Shown here: positions 8,079-16,923 of the stretch, one piece after another
Layout: each line of letters starts with the position of its first letter
Numbering within the stretch: the stretch's first letter is position 1
Assembly: GCA_036721855.1 (NCBI GenBank)
Contig: DAIMKF010000001.1
Location: 62,001-126,000 of the forward strand
Origin: JAHDNZ01 sp036721855
GTDB taxonomy: Bacteria > Bacillota > DTU065
DNA: 64,000 nucleotides
Direction of reading: 5' to 3'
Translations under genes and position numbers: made by a program
The notes under the pieces: generated by a model
What the model was told of the DNA's origin: nothing
Seen by the model: only the letters and a program-made list of their open reading frames with translations
Database searches by the model: none

Positions 8079-9402
8079 AAATTTAGCCGAAAAACTTCAA
8101 ACTACATTTACTAATCTAAAAAGACGTGGTAAGCTAACCGAAAAAGATGTGGAGTTGGCCTTAAAAGAGGTGCGGCTGGCACTTTTAGAAGCAGATGTCA
8201 ATTATAAGGTTGTCAAGACTTTTACAGAAAGAGTCAGAACTAGAGCCGTTGGTGAAGAAGTTCTCAAAAGCCTAACACCGGCTCAACAGGTAATAAAAGT
8301 TGTCTATGATGAACTGACAACTCTTATGGGAGGTTCTACAGCTCAGCTTGATCTATCTCGCAGTCCGTCAGTTGTTATGCTGGTAGGACTCCAAGGTGCA
8401 GGCAAGACAACTACGGCGGGAAAACTGGCCAAAAGCATTAAAGAAAAAGGGCGCAAGCCACTTCTGGTAGCTTGTGATATCTATCGGCCGGCTGCAGTAA
8501 AGCAATTACAGGTTGTTGGTTCTCAGGTAGGAGTAGAAGTGTTTAGCCTGGAGGGTCAAAAACCAGTAGCCATTGCTCAGGCAGCTTACAAATATAGCAA
8601 CCAAAACGGTTTTGATGTTTTGATTGTAGATACTGCCGGACGCTTGCATATCGATGAAGAGTTAATGCAAGAGCTGATTGATTTGAAAAGAAATTTATCA
8701 CCGCAAGAACTATTCTTTGTCGCCGATGCCATGACCGGACAAGATGCTGTCAATGTGGCTGAAAGCTTTAATCAAAGCCTGGATATTACCGGGGTAATTT
8801 TAACCAAGCTAGATGGTGATGCCAGAGGCGGAGCTGCTCTTTCCATTCGTGAAGTTGTAGGAAAACCCATTAAATATGCTTCTTTTGGCGAAAAACTTGA
8901 TTCATTGGAACCGTTTCATCCCGATCGTATGGCTTCAAGAATTCTCGGCATGGGTGATTTAGGCACTATATTGGAAAAAGCCCAAAAAGCCATTGATGAA
9001 AAAGAGGCTGCCAAACTAGTAAAAAAGCTTACAACCGATGATTTTAATCTTGAAGATTTTTATGATCAGATGCAACAGATGAAAAAGATGGGGCCTCTGA
9101 ATCAGCTCTTAGAGATGGTTCCGGGTATGAATAAATTAAAAGGACAGGCTGATTTTGGTGCTGCTGAAAAAGAAATGCAACAGATTGAAGCCATTATTAA
9201 TTCTATGACTCTAAAAGAAAGAAGACAACCTGATATTATTGATTCCTCCCGCAAAAAAAGAATTGCCTACGGCTCAGGTGTCAAAGTTCAGGATGTTAAT
9301 AAACTTCTAAAACAGTTTAGTGAAACCAAAAAGCTGATGAAACAGTTTGGTGGACTAACTGGAAAAGGAAAAGGTAGAATGCGGATGCCATTTTTCAAGT
9401 AA
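8068..9402 (+). CDS. ffh: Signal recognition particle protein Ffh
   Basis: SRP GTPase (SRP54 homologue) that binds signal peptides and 4.5S/6S RNA. Order: N domain (1-90), G domain with GLQGAGKTTTAGKLA (about 106), DIYRPAAV, DTAGRL and TKLDGDARGG, then a methionine-rich M domain from about residue 300 with GPLNQLLEMVPGM and the RNA-binding SRKKRIAYGSG. I place the start at GTG 8068 (MIFENLAEKL), about nine bases after AAAGGA. A TTG three codons upstream has no room for that site. It overlaps ylxM by 11 bases. Confidence 0.97.
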   Translation: MIFENLAEKLQTTFTNLKRRGKLTEKDVELALKEVRLALLEADVNYKVVKTFTERVRTRAVGEEVLKSLTPAQQVIKVVYDELTTLMGGSTAQLDLSRSPSVVMLVGLQGAGKTTTAGKLAKSIKEKGRKPLLVACDIYRPAAVKQLQVVGSQVGVEVFSLEGQKPVAIAQAAYKYSNQNGFDVLIVDTAGRLHIDEELMQELIDLKRNLSPQELFFVADAMTGQDAVNVAESFNQSLDITGVILTKLDGDARGGAALSIREVVGKPIKYASFGEKLDSLEPFHPDRMASRILGMGDLGTILEKAQKAIDEKEAAKLVKKLTTDDFNLEDFYDQMQQMKKMGPLNQLLEMVPGMNKLKGQADFGAAEKEMQQIEAIINSMTLKERRQPDIIDSSRKKRIAYGSGVKVQDVNKLLKQFSETKKLMKQFGGLTGKGKGRMRMPFFK

Positions 9403-9421
9403 TTGTAAGGAGGTGAATTGA

Positions 9422-9718
9422 ATGAGTGTAAAAATTAGATTACGTCGAATGGGTAAGAAAAAACAACCTTTTTACCGTCTGGTAGTAGCCGATTCTCGTT
9501 CTCCTAGAGACGGCCGCTTTATTGATATTATTGGTTTTTATAACCCTTTGACTCAACCTGCTGAGGTTAGGGTTGATGAAGAGAAAGCTCTTGATTGGCT
9601 TAAAAAAGGCGCCCAACCTTCTTTAACAGCAAAAAAGATTCTCTCTCAGGCAGGAATATTAGCTAAAAATGCCGCCTCCAAAGAAAACACCGATAAAGAG
9701 AATGAAAAGACCGAATAA
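9422..9718 (+). CDS. rpsP: Small-subunit ribosomal protein bS16
   Basis: Component of the 30S ribosomal subunit important for assembly. The 98-residue protein has the diagnostic start VKIRLRRMGKKKQPFYRLVVADSR and the DGRFIDIIGFYNPL segment. A charged low-complexity tail rich in Lys and Glu extends beyond the usual end. AAGGAGGTG lies before the ATG. It is the first of four closely spaced ribosome genes (rpsP, khpA, rimM, trmD). Confidence 0.97.
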   Translation: MSVKIRLRRMGKKKQPFYRLVVADSRSPRDGRFIDIIGFYNPLTQPAEVRVDEEKALDWLKKGAQPSLTAKKILSQAGILAKNAASKENTDKENEKTE

Positions 9719-9736
9719 TTAAGGAGGCTAAAAGCG

Positions 9737-9964
9737 ATGAAAGAACTTGTCGAAGTTCTTGCTAAAAGTCTTGTCGATAATCCTGATCAGGTTTTTGTAA
9801 AAGAGAAGGTTATCGATGATGAAATTATACTCGAACTTAATGTTGCAGATAGTGATATGGGAAAGGTTATTGGTAAACAGGGAAGAATTGCCAAAGCTCT
9901 GCGAACTGTACTCAAAGCTGCAGCTAATAAAGATAAAAAAAGAGTATTACTAGAGATTGTTTGA
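9737..9964 (+). CDS. khpA: KH-domain RNA-binding protein KhpA
   Basis: A 75-residue single KH-domain protein (YlqC family) that acts with KhpB in RNA binding and cell-size or division control in several Bacillota. The KH GxxG motif is visible as GKQGRIAK (about residues 49-56), preceded by ELNVADSDMGKVI. AAGGAGG precedes the ATG. It always sits between rpsP and rimM in this group. A terminator-like hairpin follows its stop directly. Confidence 0.93.
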   Translation: MKELVEVLAKSLVDNPDQVFVKEKVIDDEIILELNVADSDMGKVIGKQGRIAKALRTVLKAAANKDKKRVLLEIV

Positions 9965-9981
9965 AAGATTATCTCAAGAAG

Positions 9982-10008
9982 CAGGAGCAAGAAGGCTCCT
10001 GTTTTTTT
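9982..10008 (+). terminator. Internal terminator/attenuator between khpA and rimM
   Basis: CAGGAGC (9982-9988) pairs with GCTCCTG (9995-10001), followed at once by TTTTTTT. The rimM ribosome site GGAGG begins directly after the T-run. It sits inside a normally continuous operon, so read-through or attenuation probably sets rimM-trmD levels. Confidence 0.75.
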
Positions 10009-10019
10009 GGAGGTCTGCT

Positions 10020-10538
10020 ATGAAGCTTTATACCATTGGCAAAATAGTTGGTGTTCAAGGTATAAAAGGCGAATTAAAGATTTTTCCTATTACGAGTTTT
10101 CCTTCGAGGTTTAAGCAGATGACCAAGGTATTGGTTGGTAATGATCATACTCAGACCGAATACGCTATTCTTGCTTGCAGAGATAAAAAGAAGCTTATCC
10201 TTTTATCTTTAGAAGGTATAACCAATCGAACTCAGGCAGAAGCTTTAGTAGGTTTGAATCTTTTTGTGACCCAAGATGAATTGGTTAAACTGCCCAAAGA
10301 CTATTACTATATCTTTGATCTTATAGGCCTGGAAGTAATCGATCGGAAGTGGGGATTATTAGGTTTAATTAAAGATGTAATCGAAGGAGCTCAGGATCTA
10401 TATCTGGTAAGCCCGACATCTAAAGGTATGCCACCTAATGAATTCCTGATCCCAGCGGTAAAAGATCTAATATTAGAAATCGATCTGCAAAAGAAAGCTA
10501 TGCTAGTCGATTTACCGGAAGGTTTGTGGGATGAATGA
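10020..10538 (+). CDS. rimM: 16S rRNA processing protein RimM
   Basis: 30S assembly factor that binds ribosomal protein uS19 during maturation of the 30S head. A 172-residue product from ATG 10020. The open frame extends further upstream through the hairpin, but GGAGG lies seven bases before this ATG and the family begins YTIGKIVGVQGIKGELKIFP. The N-terminal RimM domain is followed by a PRC-barrel domain (YYIFDLIGLEVID to about 165). The stop overlaps the trmD start (ATGA), indicating translational coupling. Confidence 0.95.
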   Translation: MKLYTIGKIVGVQGIKGELKIFPITSFPSRFKQMTKVLVGNDHTQTEYAILACRDKKKLILLSLEGITNRTQAEALVGLNLFVTQDELVKLPKDYYYIFDLIGLEVIDRKWGLLGLIKDVIEGAQDLYLVSPTSKGMPPNEFLIPAVKDLILEIDLQKKAMLVDLPEGLWDE

Positions 10539-11242
10539 GACTAGACATTATTACTCTGTTTCCGGAAATGTTTGCACCTGTTTTTTCGCAAAGTATTTTA
10601 GGACGAGCAATAAGTGAGGGAAAACTACAGATTATTGTTCATAACCTTAGGGACTACACCCATGATAAACATCGCAGTGTTGACGATACTCCATATGGCG
10701 GAGGCCCAGGAATGGTCTTAAAACCGGAACCTTTATATGAGGCTGTAAATTCAATTAAAGCGCTTCCCTTGGGGTTTTTACACCAGGCAAAAAGACTGAC
10801 TGTTTTTATGACACCTCAAGGCGAACCTTTTAACCAGTCACTAGCTAGTTCTCTTATCACCTGGGATCAACTGATTCTAGTATGTGGTCATTACGAAGGT
10901 TTTGATGAAAGAGCGCGAACCCTGTTGGCTGATTTAGAGATCTCTTTGGGAGACTTTATTTTAACCGGAGGCGAGATTCCTGCTATGGCAGTCATGGATG
11001 CTGTCTGTCGACTTCTTCCGGGTGTTTTGGGAGATGAATACTCTGCTTGTGAGGACTCCTTCAGTGAAAACCTGCTCGAATATCCTCAGTATACTCGTCC
11101 CCGTGTTTTTCAGGGGCTAGAAGTGCCGGAAGTTCTTTTAAGTGGTAATCATAAAGAGATTGCTTTGTGGAGAAAAGAAATGGCTTTAGAAAGGACACAA
11201 ACAAGACGTCCCGATCTTTTGAGTAAAAATGCTTGCCAGTGA
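10535..11242 (+). CDS. trmD: tRNA (guanine-N1)-methyltransferase TrmD
   Basis: Adds the m1G37 methyl group next to the anticodon, which prevents frameshifting; essential in many bacteria. The 235-residue trefoil-knot (SPOUT) enzyme begins MRLDIITLFPEMF. YGGGPGMVLKPEP (about residues 52-65), CGHYEGFDERA and the knot segment SLGDFILTGGE are intact. The C-terminal domain ends with LERTQTRRPDLL, typical of the family. It starts inside the rimM stop codon. A sigma-A promoter for rplS overlaps its last codons. Confidence 0.97.
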   Translation: MRLDIITLFPEMFAPVFSQSILGRAISEGKLQIIVHNLRDYTHDKHRSVDDTPYGGGPGMVLKPEPLYEAVNSIKALPLGFLHQAKRLTVFMTPQGEPFNQSLASSLITWDQLILVCGHYEGFDERARTLLADLEISLGDFILTGGEIPAMAVMDAVCRLLPGVLGDEYSACEDSFSENLLEYPQYTRPRVFQGLEVPEVLLSGNHKEIALWRKEMALERTQTRRPDLLSKNACQ

Positions 11243-11261
11243 AAAAAGAAAATGCTATAAT
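11233..11261 (+). promoter_or_regulatory. Sigma-A promoter for rplS
   Basis: TTGCCA (11233-11238), a 17-base spacer and a perfect TATAAT (11256-11261). It gives rplS its own promoter inside the end of trmD. Confidence 0.85.
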
Positions 11262-11267
11262 TGGAAC

Positions 11268-11329
11268 GTTAGTGCGGATGGTCCGCTGTCTTTGACGACA
11301 TGAACATCCTAAGAGAGGGGGTAACCACA
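11268..11329 (+). promoter_or_regulatory. Candidate L19 mRNA leader
   Basis: The 5' leader begins with a hairpin GCGGA-TGG-TCCGC (about 11274-11286). The segment CTTTGACGACATGAACATCC follows, then the GAGAGGGGG ribosome site. Bacillota rplS genes are often preceded by an autoregulatory L19 leader of this size. I match it by position and general look only, not by alignment. Confidence 0.5.
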
Positions 11330-11671
11330 ATGGATCTGATTAAAATTGTGGAGCAACAATACGTCAAAACTGATCTTCCTGATTTTCGTCCTGGTGACAC
11401 GGTAAGAGTCGACTACAAAGTCGTCGAAGGCGGCAAAGAGCGCATCCAGGCTTTCCAAGGTGTTGTTATCAGACGTCAAGGCAGTACTATAAAAGAGACC
11501 TTCACTGTACGCAAGATCTCTGATGGAATCGGTGTAGAAAGAACCTTTCCATTACACAGCCCTAAGGTAGCCCAGATAGAGGTTATGCGCAAAGGTAAAG
11601 TTCGTCGTGCTAAACTCTACTATCTTCGCGAACTTCAAGGGAAGGCTGCCAGAATCAAAGAGCGTGTTTAA
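11330..11671 (+). CDS. rplS: Large-subunit ribosomal protein bL19
   Basis: 50S protein at the interface with the 30S subunit. A 113-residue protein beginning MDLIKIVEQQYVK, with the conserved FRPGDTVRVDYKVVEGGKER, QAFQGVVIRRQG and GVERTFPLHSP segments. An earlier in-frame ATG (11300) lies inside the leader and precedes the GAGAGGGGG site, so ATG 11330 is taken as the start. Own promoter and own terminator make it a separate transcription unit, with possible read-through from trmD. Confidence 0.97.
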   Translation: MDLIKIVEQQYVKTDLPDFRPGDTVRVDYKVVEGGKERIQAFQGVVIRRQGSTIKETFTVRKISDGIGVERTFPLHSPKVAQIEVMRKGKVRRAKLYYLRELQGKAARIKERV

Positions 11672-11677
11672 AAGTGA

Positions 11678-11704
11678 GGGACTGCCGAAACAGTCCCTTT
11701 TTTG
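11678..11704 (+). terminator. Intrinsic terminator after rplS
   Basis: GGGACTG (11678-11684) pairs with CAGTCCC (11691-11697), followed by TTTTTT. Confidence 0.9.
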
Positions 11705-11727
11705 TATTTTTTAGGAGGGAGAATCAA

Positions 11728-12597
11728 ATGCTTCCCGAATTTACAGTTCAATGGTTTCCCGGACATATGGCTAAAGCCAAACGTAGTATGCAAGAAAATT
11801 TAAATTTAGTCGATTTAATTATTGAAGTTCGTGATGCAAGAGCCCCTCTGGCCAGTGCTAATCCCAACTTGAACATAATTGGTAAAGATAAAGAACGCCT
11901 AATTCTTCTAAACAAGGCCGACTTGGCTGAAGAGCGAGTTACCAGGATGTGGCAGTCGCACTACCCCGAAGTCCTGGTTTTTTCCAGTCAGTCGTCACAG
12001 CATAAAAAAAGACTTCAGGATGAACTAAATAAGATAGCTCAAAAAATCAAAGCAGATTGGCTATGGAAAAATAAAGGACTCAGACCTTTTCGTGCCCTGG
12101 TACTAGGAATGCCAAATGTAGGAAAATCAACACTGATTAATACCCTTGCTAAAACCTCCAAAGCCAAAACCGGACAAAAACCAGGTGTAACAAGAGCCAA
12201 GCAGTGGCTTACTCTGCCAAATAACTGGCAGCTTTTAGATACACCGGGTATTATGATGCCGGAAGAGGTAAAAGAGCAGACAGCTTTATTTCTAGCCCTT
12301 ATTAACTGTCTTGCAGAAAAACTCTATGATCCTGAGTTAGCGGCCTTACATTTTATTGTCTGGCTAATGGAAAACTACCCTGAAGCACTGCTGTCAAGGT
12401 ATAAACTTAAAATTGCAGGCCATAGTGAACCTAATGTTGTTTTAGAGGAGCTAGGTAAAAAACGCGGCGCAGTTTTAAAAGGAGGAGTTGTTGACACCAA
12501 AAAAGCCGCTCTTATTCTACTTAAAGACTTTCGCCAGGGAGCTTTAGGAGGTATTTCTTTAGAAAAACCGGTAGTGTCTGAGGAGTATACGCTATGA
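11728..12597 (+). CDS. rbgA: Ribosome biogenesis GTPase RbgA (YlqF)
   Basis: Circularly permuted GTPase needed for late 50S assembly in Bacillota. The G4 motif (LLNKADL) precedes G1, as expected for this permuted class. G1 is GMPNVGKSTLINTL (about residue 130) and G3 is DTPGIMMP (about 172). The start QWFPGHMAKAKR is the family hallmark. The C-terminal helical domain binds 23S rRNA. AGGAGGGAG precedes the ATG at 11728; an earlier start would read through the terminator. Its stop overlaps the rnhB start. Confidence 0.95.
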   Translation: MLPEFTVQWFPGHMAKAKRSMQENLNLVDLIIEVRDARAPLASANPNLNIIGKDKERLILLNKADLAEERVTRMWQSHYPEVLVFSSQSSQHKKRLQDELNKIAQKIKADWLWKNKGLRPFRALVLGMPNVGKSTLINTLAKTSKAKTGQKPGVTRAKQWLTLPNNWQLLDTPGIMMPEEVKEQTALFLALINCLAEKLYDPELAALHFIVWLMENYPEALLSRYKLKIAGHSEPNVVLEELGKKRGAVLKGGVVDTKKAALILLKDFRQGALGGISLEKPVVSEEYTL

Positions 12598-13400
12598 ATG
12601 ATCCTAAAAAGCTAAACCTTAAACAGATCAAAGAGATCTTAGATGGTTTAGCAGAAAAAAAAGAATATCCCGAGGAATTTATTTTACAGTTAAAAAGCGA
12701 TGAGCGTATTGGTGCGAAAAAACTTTGTCAGAATTTTGAGAAAATAAAAGGGTCTTTAGTCCTGAAATATCAACATTTAGAGGAAATGGTTAATTTCGAT
12801 AGAAAATTTTTAGTAGAAGTTGCAGGTATAGATGAAGCCGGTAGAGGTCCTTTGGCAGGTCCTGTGGTGGCGGCAGCAGTTTTATTGGGTTTAGATAACC
12901 TTCAATGGGCTTTAGGTTTAGATGACTCTAAAAAACTAAAACGGGAAGAAAGAAAGACTTTTTATAATTTAATCAAAGCCAATGCGTTAAGTGTGGGTAT
13001 TGGCATAGTTGAACCAGATATTATCGATGAGATAAACATACTCAAGGCTACAGCTTTGGCTATGCAAAAAGCAGTAAAAGCACTCTCAAAAGAAAACCTT
13101 TTAAACCTTTTGCTACTTGTAGACGGTCTTTTTGTTCCGGTTCTAGGGAAAAAACAGATAGCTATAGTTAAAGGTGATGCTAAGTCTGTTTCAATTGCAG
13201 CAGCTTCTATCATAGCCAAAGAGACTCGAGATCAGATTATGGAAAGGATGGATATCCGTTACCCTAATTATGGTTTTGCCATCCATAAAGGTTATGGGAC
13301 TAAAGAACATATCAAAACCCTCTTGAAGTTTGGTCCTACACCAATTCATCGCCAGAGCTTCATCAAGAATATTTCCACTAAACAGGGCAATCTTTTTTAA
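12594..13400 (+). CDS. rnhB: Ribonuclease HII
   Basis: Removes RNA from RNA-DNA hybrids, including single ribonucleotides in DNA. The 268-residue enzyme has an N-terminal extension of about 75 residues (substrate-binding helices, usual in Bacillota). The catalytic core begins AGIDEAGRGPLAGPVVAAAV and also contains LGLDDSKKL and LLVDG. The C-terminus has the conserved YPNYGFAIHKGYGTKEH. It is coupled to rbgA by a four-base overlap. Confidence 0.96.
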   Translation: MNDPKKLNLKQIKEILDGLAEKKEYPEEFILQLKSDERIGAKKLCQNFEKIKGSLVLKYQHLEEMVNFDRKFLVEVAGIDEAGRGPLAGPVVAAAVLLGLDNLQWALGLDDSKKLKREERKTFYNLIKANALSVGIGIVEPDIIDEINILKATALAMQKAVKALSKENLLNLLLLVDGLFVPVLGKKQIAIVKGDAKSVSIAAASIIAKETRDQIMERMDIRYPNYGFAIHKGYGTKEHIKTLLKFGPTPIHRQSFIKNISTKQGNLF

Positions 13401-13434
13401 CTCCCAGCTTTATTTGAAAGGGAGGCACTAAAAT

Positions 13435-14487
13435 ATGCGTTTGACAAGGGTTCGTGAGCTCACTGAAGGAATGGTTTTAGCTAGTGATGTTTTAGACAGC
13501 ACCGGCAGAATTCTTTTACTGGAAGGTATTGAACTAAAAGATACATTTATTAATAAACTCAAACAGCTGGGTATTTTTGCGGTTTATGTTTACGATAGCG
13601 ATCTATATCCACCCAAGACTTCTATTATTCCTCTAAGCAAAGAAGAGGTTGTTACAGAAACAGAAAAAGCCTTGCATGATATTACCTTAAAAAAGAATAT
13701 CAAAGCCAGCGCACTTAGGGAAAAAGTAGCTAACCTTATCAAAGAGATCCTCAAAGCACATACTTTAGCTATTTTTGTCGCGGAGCTCCAAAGTTATGAT
13801 CGCTATACACTTGATCATAGTTTTAACGTAGCGGTATTAAGCATTATTACAGGTTTATCATATGGCTTTAGCAATGACGAGCTTGTTGAACTTGGTATTG
13901 GTGCACTTCTTCATGATGTAGGCAAAATCTTTGTTTCCAAAGAAATCCTAACTAAAAAGGGTAAGCTGACACCAAGTGAGTGGGAGGAAATAAAAGAACA
14001 TCCCACTTACGGTTACAAGTTACTGGCCAGAAATATGGATATCTCGGAGGCAGCTTTAAAAGTAGTAAAAGAACATCATGAAAGAATAAATGGCACGGGA
14101 TATCCACATGGTTTAAGAGGCGAAAGTCTCTCTCCCTATGGCAAGATAGCTATGATTAGCGATGCTTTTGATGCCATGACATCTAATCGTGTTTATAAAA
14201 AAGGTGTCACACCTTATGAAGCTATTAAAGTAGTCAAAGCTATGCGCGGGTTGCTATTTGATAATGAAATTACGGAAGCTTTTTTAACCAACATGGTAGC
14301 CTATCCCATAGGATGCAGAGTTAGACTTAACAACGGTCAAATTGGAGTTGTTGTGGCCACAGATGATAACACTGAGTCAAAACCGACAGTTGTTTTACTT
14401 TTCGATCAAAACGGCTCTATGTATAAGGATACTAAAACAGTTTCCCTGGCTAAAGAAAAAGGATTAGCCGTAGTTGGAACTGTATAA
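13435..14487 (+). CDS. HD-GYP domain protein (probable c-di-GMP phosphodiesterase)
   Basis: A 350-residue cytoplasmic protein. Residues 1-60 are an N-terminal module seen on many Bacillota HD-GYP proteins (MRLTRVRELTEGMVLASDV). The HD-GYP domain follows, with H-D in LLHDVGK (about 160), HPTYGY, EHHERINGTGYP (about 211-222) carrying the GYP motif, and ISDAFDAMTSNRVYK. The key residues are intact, so hydrolysis of cyclic-di-GMP is likely. The last 70 residues form an extra small domain. GGGAGG precedes the ATG. It could influence the switch between motility and attachment in an organism with a flagellar operon, but no direct link is visible. Confidence 0.9.
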   Translation: MRLTRVRELTEGMVLASDVLDSTGRILLLEGIELKDTFINKLKQLGIFAVYVYDSDLYPPKTSIIPLSKEEVVTETEKALHDITLKKNIKASALREKVANLIKEILKAHTLAIFVAELQSYDRYTLDHSFNVAVLSIITGLSYGFSNDELVELGIGALLHDVGKIFVSKEILTKKGKLTPSEWEEIKEHPTYGYKLLARNMDISEAALKVVKEHHERINGTGYPHGLRGESLSPYGKIAMISDAFDAMTSNRVYKKGVTPYEAIKVVKAMRGLLFDNEITEAFLTNMVAYPIGCRVRLNNGQIGVVVATDDNTESKPTVVLLFDQNGSMYKDTKTVSLAKEKGLAVVGTV

Positions 14488-14525
14488 TTTCAAGTAGTCA
14501 CCTTGCCGTAACTATATAACTATAG

Positions 14526-14555
14526 CCTCTCTAAATACAGTAGAGAGGTTTTCTT
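14526..14555 (+). terminator. Intrinsic terminator after the HD-GYP gene
   Basis: CCTCTCT (14526-14532) pairs with AGAGAGG (14542-14548), followed by TTTTCTT. Confidence 0.82.
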
Positions 14556-14770
14556 GTATTTAGAAATAAATCAGTTAGAATCATACCCTAGAACAAATAG
14601 AATGCAACATTTGTTTTTTGAAATTTTGTATAGTTGTTCTAACACAGCTTTTAAAATCAGCAAAGAGATTAAGAGTCAAACATACTCCCATTATCCCATT
14701 AGCCTAGGATTCTCTTAAGAAAAGGAGGTAAATTTACAGTAAATATGGATAAAGGATGAGGGTGTCACAT

Positions 14771-15526
14771 ATGTATTTAGATAACAAGTATGCATTTCTA
14801 AGACATATTCTTATTAAAAAGCCTTTCATAAATCCAAGTAAATAACCGTTTAATTTACCTGCTGTGAAATTCATTGAAAGCCTAGAATTTCATCCCCAGG
14901 TTACCTTTTTCGCAGGAGAAAACGGCACAGGTAAATCTACGATATTAGAAGCTTTGGCTCTTTGTTTAGGTCTAAATAGCGAGGTTGTTCACAAAACTTT
15001 AACTTTGCTACTAAAAAGACTCATGCCAATTTACATGAATATATTAAACTCCAAAAAGGCCCCCTAAGGCCCAAGACAGCCTATTTTTTAAGAGCGGAAA
15101 CTCTTTATACTTAGCCAGCAATATTGAGGAGTTAGACTCTGGCGGAGGCTTGGGTTTACCGGTACTAGATTCATACGGTGGTCATTACCTCCACTAAATG
15201 AGCTATGGAGAAAGCATATTAACACTGATTAATAATCGCTTTTCTGGCCATGGTCTTTATATCCTTGATGAGCCGGAAACAGCTCTGTCTCTTACCAGGC
15301 AATTATCTTTGCTCGTCAGAATCCATGATCTGCTAAAAGAAGGTTCCCAATTTGTGATTTCCACTCATTCGCCCATTCTTATTACCTATCCCAGAAGTCA
15401 AATCTATTCTCTAACCGAGAAAGGATATGAAAAAGTGACTTATGAACAAATCGAAATTATCAGATTAGTCGGGACTTTTTGACTCAACCGGAACGTTTTT
15501 TTAAACATTTACTTGCAGATTCTTAA
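14771..15526 (+). pseudogene. Decayed AAA/ABC-type ATPase (COG3910 family)
   Basis: Pieces of one predicted ATPase follow each other in the right order but are broken. From ATG 14771 the frame reads FLRHILIKKPF to a TAA at 14843, then resumes in frame with PFNLPAVKFIESLEFHPQVTFF and an intact Walker A GENGTGKST. A frameshift near 15000 moves the match to THANLHEYIKLQKGPLRPKT. A second shift near 15105 leads to LASNIEELDSGGG. A TAA follows HYLH, directly before MSYGES at 15198. Walker B LYILDEPETALS and STHSPILITYP are intact. A last shift at about 15475 leads to FLTQPERFFKHLLADS. With two stops and three shifts it is a pseudogene. Confidence 0.88.
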
Positions 15527-15662
15527 AAAAAGTGTTACAAATATTAGAAAGGTTCTTAGAATTGGTTTTAAGATAGTAGCTATCGCATTTATGCTAAAAG
15601 ACGAATTACGCAAGGAAGACAACCCAAATGGCTGGAATTCTGCACACAGACACAAAAAAATA

Positions 15663-15671
15663 TGCTAAAAT
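15663..15671 (+). promoter_or_regulatory. Possible extended -10 promoter for livJ
   Basis: TGC-TAAAAT (15663-15671) fits an extended -10 element. The -35 region at 17 bases is poor. It lies about 70 bases before the livJ start. Confidence 0.3.
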
Positions 15672-15740
15672 ATCATTTAATGGCAGGGAAGTTGCTTTTT
15701 GTGTAGAATAAGTGGAGAAATAACGATGGGAGGAAAGAGA

Positions 15741-16910
15741 ATGAAAAAGAAAGGCTTATGGATTGCAATTGCAATAGTTGTTATAGCTGCAGTTGTGGTA
15801 TACTTTGCATTTTTTGCCAAAAAGGATGACCAAGCAGCTTCTTCGGAACAAGAAGTTATTAAAGTTGGTTTTATCGGCCCACTTACAGGCCCTGCCGCTG
15901 CATATGGCATCAACGCTAGAAACGGAGCTGTATTAGCTATTGAGGCTATTAACGCTGAGGGCGGTATCCTAGGTGGCAAGAAAATCGAGCTTCTGATTGA
16001 AGATAATCAAGGCGATGAATCTGAAACCGTTAATATTATGAATAAGCTGATTGATCAAGAAAAAGTAGTGGCTATTGTGGGTCCGGTTACTACAGGCCCA
16101 ACAACTGTAGCCGCAGGTATTGCCGGCGACAAAAAAGTACCTATTGTTTCCCCAACTGCTACAGGTGATAATATTACCAAACTTAGCGATTATGTTTCCC
16201 GAGTCTGTTTCTATGATTCCTATCAAGGCCCGGTCATGGCCAAATTTGCCATTGAGAACCTTGAAAAGAAAACGGCTGCCATTTTGTATGATAATACTAA
16301 TGACTACTCTATGGGTTTGGCGGATTCTTTTGCTCTAACCTTTACAGAAAATGGTGGGGAGATTTTGATTAAAGAAGCATTTACAGCAGGAGATCAAGAT
16401 TTTAATTCCCAACTTACCAAGATTGCAGCTCAAAACCCTGATATTGTCTATGTACCAGCCTATTACAGTGACGATGCTCAAATTTTACTCCAAGCTCGTC
16501 AGATTGGCATGACCGCCATCTTTATGGGTGGAGATGGCTGGGACTCTCAAGAACTGATTAACGGAGCCGGAGATGCAGCTGAGGGATGCTATTTTACAAC
16601 CCACTACTCTGCTGCCGACACATCAGAGTTGGTTCAGGAATTTTTGGAAAAGTATCGTGAGAAATATAATTCCGAACCTAACTTTGCCGGACCTTTGGGT
16701 TATGATTCGGCGCTTCTTTTGGCTGATGCAATTGAGCGTGCCGGCGAACCCAATCCTGAAAAAATCAACACTGCGATTTTAGAAACTACAGGTCTAAATG
16801 GTATAACCGGTGAGTTTAGTTTTGATGCAAATCGCAATCCTCTCAAAGAAGTCACTATTGCAACGGTATCAGAAGGCAAATTTGTTTTGGTCGATAAAGT
16901 TCGTCCGTAA
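15741..16910 (+). CDS. livJ: Branched-chain amino-acid ABC transporter, substrate-binding protein
   Basis: Extracytoplasmic receptor of a LivJ-type importer (leucine, isoleucine, valine or a related ligand). Start ATG 15741 is chosen because GGGAGG lies just before it; ATGs or GTGs upstream would include that site. An N-terminal membrane segment (KKKGLWIAIAIVVIAAVVVYFAFFA) is followed by the two-lobed binding fold: VGFIGPLTGPAAAYG, NQGDESETVNIMNKLI, AIVGPVTTGPT and GYDSALLLADAIERAG. Unusually for a Gram-positive receptor there is no lipobox Cys after the segment, so it may stay as an N-terminal membrane anchor. It is the first gene of livJHMGF. Confidence 0.93.
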   Translation: MKKKGLWIAIAIVVIAAVVVYFAFFAKKDDQAASSEQEVIKVGFIGPLTGPAAAYGINARNGAVLAIEAINAEGGILGGKKIELLIEDNQGDESETVNIMNKLIDQEKVVAIVGPVTTGPTTVAAGIAGDKKVPIVSPTATGDNITKLSDYVSRVCFYDSYQGPVMAKFAIENLEKKTAAILYDNTNDYSMGLADSFALTFTENGGEILIKEAFTAGDQDFNSQLTKIAAQNPDIVYVPAYYSDDAQILLQARQIGMTAIFMGGDGWDSQELINGAGDAAEGCYFTTHYSAADTSELVQEFLEKYREKYNSEPNFAGPLGYDSALLLADAIERAGEPNPEKINTAILETTGLNGITGEFSFDANRNPLKEVTIATVSEGKFVLVDKVRP

Positions 16911-16923
16911 ATTGCTTCAAGGA

